Source: Candidatus Altarchaeales archaeon (GTDB lineage: Archaea; Altiarchaeota; Altiarchaeia; IMC4; QMZM01). From it: a stretch of DNA of 9,843 bases. The notes beneath the pieces are model-generated. The model saw only the letters and a list, made by a program, of their open reading frames with translations, was not told the origin of the DNA and did no database searches. Below, one piece after another: positions 6,286-9,843 of this stretch. The position numbers and the translations under genes are program-made. Each line of letters opens with the position of its first letter. Positions within the stretch are counted from its first letter, which is position 1. The stretch spans positions 1 to 9,843 of the forward strand of contig QMZG01000036.1 in NCBI GenBank assembly GCA_003663045.1, read 5' to 3'.

Positions 6286-7227
6286 CTAAAATCTCTCATA
6301 ATTGTACTCTGTAATTAATTTTCCACTTGCATCCCTTAGATAGAGTGTATCCCCATCATTATTCCATATCGCGTTACACTCCCTCCCACTACTGCACCAG
6401 TATAATTCTGTTCTCGTATTGGTGCCACATCCTGTGTAGAGTGTTACTGTGGCTCCAGGATTCAGAATAAAATCTGAAAATTCGTAGGGGGATCTGGATG
6501 ATTTATCTTTAACAGTCCATCCGGTCATTTCACACGAAAAAGTACAAACATTTTTAAAGGTTACATATTCGTCGTTAAGGTTCTCACAATCATTTCCTTT
6601 GGCATCTTCGTGGAGATCTGATATTATTATACAATCTGCACATGGTATCATTGGTTTACTCCATAAGCATCTTTTTGCCATCTTGGCTTTATTCTCTGCT
6701 TCTACAAGTAAATCCTTATATTTTATAGTATCATTATACAAGTAAACATGGGCATATCCTCCTCTAACCATCTCCACATTAACAAATGTGTTGTCAACAT
6801 AAACATATCTGAGTAGCCTGTTATACATATCTCTATCTTCTATGTCACTTTCCAGTCTGACCTTTTTTCCATCTACGAGTTCTTTTAACCTTTCAGTAGC
6901 CTCCTGAGAACAATATTCGCCTCTTTCAGGAGCGTTAATGCCAAGCAACCTTACAGTTTCCCCATTTGATAGGACTATTGTGTCCCCGTCCTCAACTTCT
7001 GTTACAATGAGTATTGGTGTTGAGGATGGCAATGATGTAGTCGTTGTAGTTTCATCCACATCGCAAATCTTATTATCATTACTATCCAAACAACAGTTAG
7101 TTCCAACTAGGATATACGGCTCATTGCAAACGATTTTATCCTTCCAGGTGGAGTAATCAGGACCAAGCCCGATACCCAATCCAAGGATAAATGCAATGAT
7201 CCCCACAATTATAATTTGCTTATTCAT
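6286..7227 (-). CDS. Membrane-anchored thermonuclease (SNase) with C-terminal lamin-tail domain
   Basis: This 313-residue protein has an N-terminal membrane anchor or signal (residues 4-22), so the rest should lie outside the cell. A cysteine-rich patch follows (C34, C45, C46, C55) with an EF-hand-like loop at 48-59, then a threonine/serine linker (60-70). The staphylococcal-nuclease domain (about 72-192) shows EDGDT (79-83), RLLGINAPE (93-101), and R137 in MYNRLLRYVY. It ends in CLWSKP. R93, E101 and R137 correspond to the catalytic Arg35, Glu43 and Arg87 of S. aureus nuclease; the position of metal ligand Asp40 is Asn98. A lamin-tail domain (about 205-310), recognisable from TGWTVKD, the FILNPGATVTLYTG strand and NNDGDTLYL, closes the protein. 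It probably degrades extracellular nucleic acids. Start ATG 7227 has a GGATGTGA stretch just upstream. Confidence 0.9.
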   Translation of the reverse strand: MNKQIIIVGIIAFILGLGIGLGPDYSTWKDKIVCNEPYILVGTNCCLDSNDNKICDVDETTTTTSLPSSTPILIVTEVEDGDTIVLSNGETVRLLGINAPERGEYCSQEATERLKELVDGKKVRLESDIEDRDMYNRLLRYVYVDNTFVNVEMVRGGYAHVYLYNDTIKYKDLLVEAENKAKMAKRCLWSKPMIPCADCIIISDLHEDAKGNDCENLNDEYVTFKNVCTFSCEMTGWTVKDKSSRSPYEFSDFILNPGATVTLYTGCGTNTRTELYWCSSGRECNAIWNNDGDTLYLRDASGKLITEYNYERF

Positions 7228-7419
7228 TCACATCCACTTCCTAAAAATGAATTCTCTTTTGTCCTCAAGCCCCTCTATTCTCTGGAAATATCTTTGTTCT
7301 ACCCTCGCTTCTATGTTAGTAATATATACACTCTGAAAAAATAAAACAACTTTTCACGAGATAACCCAGTAGCGGTACAAAAATTAGAGCAGAAATTCAA
7401 CCGTCAGTTTCTTAATAAA
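7228..7419. promoter_or_regulatory. 192-nt intergenic region with probable promoter of the nuclease gene
   Basis: The only candidate element is a TATA-like run AATATATACA (7321-7330, read on the minus strand as TGTATATATT). It would start transcription near 7297 and give the nuclease gene a leader of about 70 nt. No gene, RNA or repeat was recognised in the rest. Confidence 0.35.
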
Positions 7420-7905
7420 TCATTGAGATTTTATACATCCACCTTCTGACATTTTCCATTTTTTACATCCAGAAGGTTTACATTTGCCTTCAAAATAATC
7501 TTGTTCCAGACACTCGGAACCATCATCAAAAATACAAACAGCATATTCTGCAATCCAAGTACCCATATTATCAATTCTGTTTTCTATCTTAAACCCCTGT
7601 TGTTCACAAAAAGTAAATTTCTGTCCACATTTCCCTCTATAAAAATCCCACATCTTGCATTCACTTCCATCAGGAAAAATACATGTCCCATTTTCATAAT
7701 TGTATCCTAAATCTTTGCAATAAACTACAGCAGGATTGGGAACGCCTGTTTCTTTTTCGGGAAGTTCCTCTTCTATTGTTGATTCAGGAGGTTCTTCTAC
7801 TTCTCTCTGAGTAATTGTTGATTTGCTTAAATATACAAACAAACCTGCCCCTACAATAATTAACACAATAACTAAAATTCCATAAATTAATTTTTTATTT
7901 TTCAT
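7420..7905 (-). CDS. Membrane-anchored DUF333-like cysteine-rich protein
   Basis: The product is 161 residues from the ATG at 7905; a GTG directly before it at 7908 is an alternative start. Numbered from that GTG, a membrane anchor (8-27) is followed by an acidic proline/glutamate linker (35-56). The first DUF333-like repeat (57-94) has NPAVVYCKDLG and the pattern CIFPDGSEC..WDFYRGKC. A second, more divergent copy (98-143) has CIFDDGSEC..DYFEGKC. A short tail contains two more cysteines. There are ten cysteines in all, probably disulfide-bonded outside the cell. DUF333 proteins are often annotated as putative hemolysins, but no biochemical role is established, so none is claimed. It lies 45 nt downstream of the ferredoxin stop on the same strand. 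Its anchor-plus-cysteine-domain design parallels the neighbouring nuclease. Confidence 0.82.
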   Translation of the reverse strand: MKNKKLIYGILVIVLIIVGAGLFVYLSKSTITQREVEEPPESTIEEELPEKETGVPNPAVVYCKDLGYNYENGTCIFPDGSECKMWDFYRGKCGQKFTFCEQQGFKIENRIDNMGTWIAEYAVCIFDDGSECLEQDYFEGKCKPSGCKKWKMSEGGCIKSQ

Positions 7906-7950
7906 CACAACTTCGCAATGATACGACAGCCTTTAGGCAAGAGGGTTATT

Positions 7951-8136
7951 TTATCCCACCACCTCTATAGCCCCCACGGGACAGGAACTCTCACATGCCC
8001 TACAGACAACGCACTCCTCTATATTTCCAGTTATAGCTGCCTTGTCATTATCCAATCCATAAATACCTACAGGACAGGTGTCAACACAAGTTCCGCAACC
8101 AGTGCATTTTTCTATGTCAATTTTTATTTCCACCAT
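7951..8136 (-). CDS. 2x[4Fe-4S] ferredoxin
   Basis: This 61-residue soluble protein has two complete cluster motifs: CTGCGTCVDTCP (C11, C14, C17, C21) and CVVCRACESSCP (C42, C45, C48, C52). Each is the CxxCxxCxxxCP pattern, and in such proteins the fourth cysteine of one motif completes the other cluster. It is a low-potential electron carrier, of the kind that serves CO dehydrogenase, pyruvate or 2-oxoacid oxidoreductases and heterodisulfide-linked enzymes in anaerobic archaea; the partner cannot be told. The ATG at 8136 has a good Shine-Dalgarno (GAGG, 8147-8144). It is divergent from the CooC-type ATPase, which makes a link to nickel/CO enzymes plausible but unproven. Confidence 0.95.
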   Translation of the reverse strand: MVEIKIDIEKCTGCGTCVDTCPVGIYGLDNDKAAITGNIEECVVCRACESSCPVGAIEVVG

Positions 8137-8151
8137 TTTTGTTCCTCATTT

Positions 8152-8171
8152 TATAATGATTTATCATTATA
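8152..8171. promoter_or_regulatory. 20-bp inverted repeat, probable operator, upstream of ferredoxin
   Basis: TATAATGA (8152-8159) and its exact reverse complement TCATTATA (8164-8171) are separated by four bases. The element lies 16-35 nt before the ferredoxin ATG, between that gene and the divergent CooC gene. Arm length and symmetry suit a dimeric winged-helix-type regulator. Because the arms are AT-rich, part of it could also act as TATA element. Confidence 0.55.
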
Positions 8172-8178
8172 GATTGTG

Positions 8179-8190
8179 TATTTAAATAAA
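8179..8190. promoter_or_regulatory. TATA box, self-complementary, for CooC and possibly ferredoxin
   Basis: TATTTAAATA (8179-8188) reads the same on both strands and extends to TTTAAATAAA on plus. In the plus direction transcription would start near 8210, giving cooC (ATG 8226) a short leader with no Shine-Dalgarno. In the minus direction it would start near 8158, within the inverted repeat, and leave the ferredoxin Shine-Dalgarno in the message. Archaeal TATA boxes can drive both directions. Confidence 0.5.
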
Positions 8191-8225
8191 TAGTAGTATT
8201 TCCAAAATTATAATTCAAATTTTTT

Positions 8226-8969
8226 ATGGTGAAGGTCTTGAAGATTGCAATAACTGGTAAGGGTGGTTCTGGAAAAACGACTATAGCAGCACATTTAGCA
8301 AAGATTTACGCCACTGAGGGGTTAAATGTATTAGCAGTAGATAGCGATCCAAATCTGAATCTGTCGGAATTCTTTGGATATGAGGGAATACCCCCAATAA
8401 GTAAGATGAAGGGCTTGGCGAATGAACGTTCCAGATTGCCCAGTAGATTTATCAGGATGAAACCATATGTCAAGGATATAGTTGATAGATATAGCAGAAG
8501 GGTTTCAAGAAATCTCAGTTTATTGGTTTCTGGTGTGGTAGAGAAGGTTGGGTCAGGTTGCCTTTGTCCCGAGAATGCCCTTTTAAGAGCACTATTCCAA
8601 GAGATTATTCTAAAAAGGAGCGAAACGGTAATCATGGATGTGGGTACCTCCTTGGAGATAATGAACCAATGTACATTAAAAGGAATAAATGCCGTTCTCG
8701 CTATAACCGAACCCAACTATGGCTCCGTCTCCGTGACAAGAAAATTACTGAGTTATTCAAATCAACTGGGAATTAAAACCTATGTAGTTGCTAATAAAAC
8801 CAGGAGCCGTGATGACTTCCAGTACATATCGCAAAAATTTGACATCTTCCATACGATTCCATATTCAGAGGAAGTGCAGAGATCATCCATGAGCAGGAAG
8901 CCTTTTGTGGATAATGGAAAATTCTACAAGTCAATGAGCAGGTTGTGTGAGAAATTGGGGAGAGATTAG
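8226..8969 (+). CDS. cooC: CooC-family P-loop ATPase (CO dehydrogenase maturation factor-like)
   Basis: CooC ATPases of the MinD/SIMIBI class help insert nickel into the active-site cluster of CO dehydrogenase. This 247-residue protein has the deviant Walker A GKGGSGKT (11-18) and a switch I region DSDPN (39-43). The CooC-type CxC motif is in GCLCPENALLRA, with C112 and C114, the same residue numbers reported for Carboxydothermus CooC1. These cysteines bind metal at the dimer interface. The Walker B/switch II segment reads MDVGTSLEIMNQ (137-148) rather than the EAGIEH-like form I expect in canonical CooC, so it may be a specialised paralogue. NKT near 190-192 fits the nucleotide-base-binding motif. 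It starts with a short leader, is divergent from a ferredoxin gene and overlaps the mch stop by 4 nt. No CODH genes are in view. Confidence 0.85.
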   Translation: MVKVLKIAITGKGGSGKTTIAAHLAKIYATEGLNVLAVDSDPNLNLSEFFGYEGIPPISKMKGLANERSRLPSRFIRMKPYVKDIVDRYSRRVSRNLSLLVSGVVEKVGSGCLCPENALLRALFQEIILKRSETVIMDVGTSLEIMNQCTLKGINAVLAITEPNYGSVSVTRKLLSYSNQLGIKTYVVANKTRSRDDFQYISQKFDIFHTIPYSEEVQRSSMSRKPFVDNGKFYKSMSRLCEKLGRD

Positions 8970-9843
8970 GGCCCATGCTCTGGATTCTTATTTCTACGCA
9001 GAACCCCGGCAGAATATTCCTTTCCCCCCCTTAGATCGGTTACATTCAACCTAGCTGGAGCGAATATCTCTGGATCTATCCTGTAAAAATTTCCTCCAGC
9101 CTCCTGAAATATTTCCTTGAAGGATTTTCCATAAACCATCGAAGATTTTGAGACTGCCTTTTCAGTTATCTCAGAATCCCAGCCATTTACCTTCAATGAA
9201 ACCGTGCCATGATAGATGATGGCATCATTTGATGTAAACATCATCTCCCTGGTGAATGGTGGTATTGGAACATTGCCTTTAGCAGAAACAATTCTATTTA
9301 CATCATAGCCGAGGTTATAAAGCCTGAATATCCCTACCTCCACGATTCTTGCCAGTACATTTATTAATCCAATAATTGTGTCATCCCTAAATGCGGCAAT
9401 TATTAATTCATTGGATTTTGTATCCTCTAAAATTTTCTCACAGGTTTTTTTATTGGGAAGAATATCGGTCTCAAGGATCAGTGAAGATCTCTCTGAAGAT
9501 TCATGATAACCAACCCCATCAATTATCTCCCTTGGCTTATTTGCAAGGATCCTCGCCGGTCCAGAACCCAGTTTTTTCTTTCCCTCGATCTCTACAGACC
9601 AGCCAGCCAACTGACAGCATAGGGTAGCGATAACTGGATGCTCGGGAATTTCCACATTTACCCTATCCCCCTCTATTTTAACCTTTCCTAAAGAACCCAT
9701 GGTGGCTTCTGCTACAGATATCCCAATTTCTTTTGATAATCCATCATCAATTTTTACCCCGACACCGAGATCGATCACAGTGGCTTTTTTATTGTTTATG
9801 GAAAACTCTGTAGTCTCCCCTTCCCCGATACCTTGCAAAATTC
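8966..9843 (-). CDS. mch: Methenyltetrahydromethanopterin cyclohydrolase (partial, 5' end beyond window)
   Basis: Mch interconverts 5,10-methenyl-H4MPT and 5-formyl-H4MPT in the methanogenesis / reverse methanogenesis / H4MPT C1 branch, in the cytoplasm. About 292 residues are visible and the frame stays open to the right edge. The TTG at 9838 is probably an internal leucine, since archaeal Mch (about 315-320 residues) has roughly 30 more residues at the N-terminus. Numbered from that codon, family motifs are GSGPARIL (91-98), ARIVEVG (163-169), with R164/E167 matching the Arg/Glu pair reported in the Archaeoglobus active site, NDAIIYHG (204-211) and FYRIDPEIFAPA (251-262). The C-terminus is complete, ending in EHGP. 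The stop overlaps the convergent cooC stop by 4 nt. No truncation or damage is visible apart from the window edge. Confidence 0.95.
   Translation of the reverse strand, partial: ILQGIGEGETTEFSINNKKATVIDLGVGVKIDDGLSKEIGISVAEATMGSLGKVKIEGDRVNVEIPEHPVIATLCCQLAGWSVEIEGKKKLGSGPARILANKPREIIDGVGYHESSERSSLILETDILPNKKTCEKILEDTKSNELIIAAFRDDTIIGLINVLARIVEVGIFRLYNLGYDVNRIVSAKGNVPIPPFTREMMFTSNDAIIYHGTVSLKVNGWDSEITEKAVSKSSMVYGKSFKEIFQEAGGNFYRIDPEIFAPARLNVTDLRGGKEYSAGVLRRNKNPEHGP

Noticed and set aside
7931..7940. GCCT/AGGC mini-hairpin between ferredoxin and the DUF333-like gene as a terminator
   Set aside because: The stem is only four pairs and is not followed by a T run on the transcribed strand.
1..9843. 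tRNA, rRNA, CRISPR array, transposase or integrase genes
   Set aside because: I looked on both strands for tRNA arms, regularly spaced repeats, and recombinase or transposase motifs, and found none.

Overview
The window is a piece of an archaeal chromosome. It carries the archaeal/eukaryotic-type ribosomal protein L39e and ribosome biogenesis factor NMD3, an RqcH-type (NFACT) protein, a methenyl-tetrahydromethanopterin cyclohydrolase and a CooC-type ATPase. Promoters look archaeal (TATA-like boxes, mostly short or absent leaders). The cyclohydrolase and CooC point to tetrahydromethanopterin C1 chemistry, possibly with CO dehydrogenase, so a euryarchaeal methanogen, a methane or alkane oxidiser, or a related uncultured lineage is likely. 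The species cannot be told from this sequence. The DNA is AT-rich. No rRNA, tRNA, CRISPR array or intact insertion sequence was seen.

Layout. 1-125 (-): start of an unrecognised gene running off the left edge, divergent from an rqcH-like gene (210-1364, +). The rqcH product stops exactly before the usual C-terminal NFACT-R domain. It is followed after 6 nt by thioredoxin reductase trxB (+). Convergent to trxB is a short-chain dehydrogenase gene (2403-3146, -) with an unusually perfect Shine-Dalgarno and a short perfect tandem repeat at each end. Next on the minus strand come a small membrane protein (3298-3657) and a 51-residue gene for ribosomal protein L39e (3677-3832), which is easily missed because of its size. 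L39e is divergent from nmd3 (3946-4881, +), making a ribosome-centred gene pair around one promoter region.

PurB (adenylosuccinate lyase, 4885-6219, -) converges on nmd3 with 3 nt between stop codons. Behind it on the same strand are a membrane-anchored secreted nuclease with a lamin-tail domain (6286-7227), a membrane-anchored DUF333-like cysteine-rich protein (7420-7905) and a 2x[4Fe-4S] ferredoxin (7951-8136). The ferredoxin is divergent from a CooC-family ATPase (8226-8969, +) across a promoter region with a 20-bp inverted repeat and a self-complementary TATA box. CooC converges on, and overlaps by 4 nt, the methenyl-H4MPT cyclohydrolase gene mch (-), whose 5' end lies beyond the right edge.

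Functional themes are: translation and its quality control (RqcH, L39e, NMD3), redox and C1 metabolism (TrxB, ferredoxin, CooC, Mch), purine synthesis (PurB) and two envelope-anchored extracellular proteins. The most notable points are the domain-truncated RqcH, the short L39e gene facing NMD3, the repeat-bounded dehydrogenase gene, an EF-hand-like loop in the nuclease, and the palindromic ferredoxin/CooC control region.
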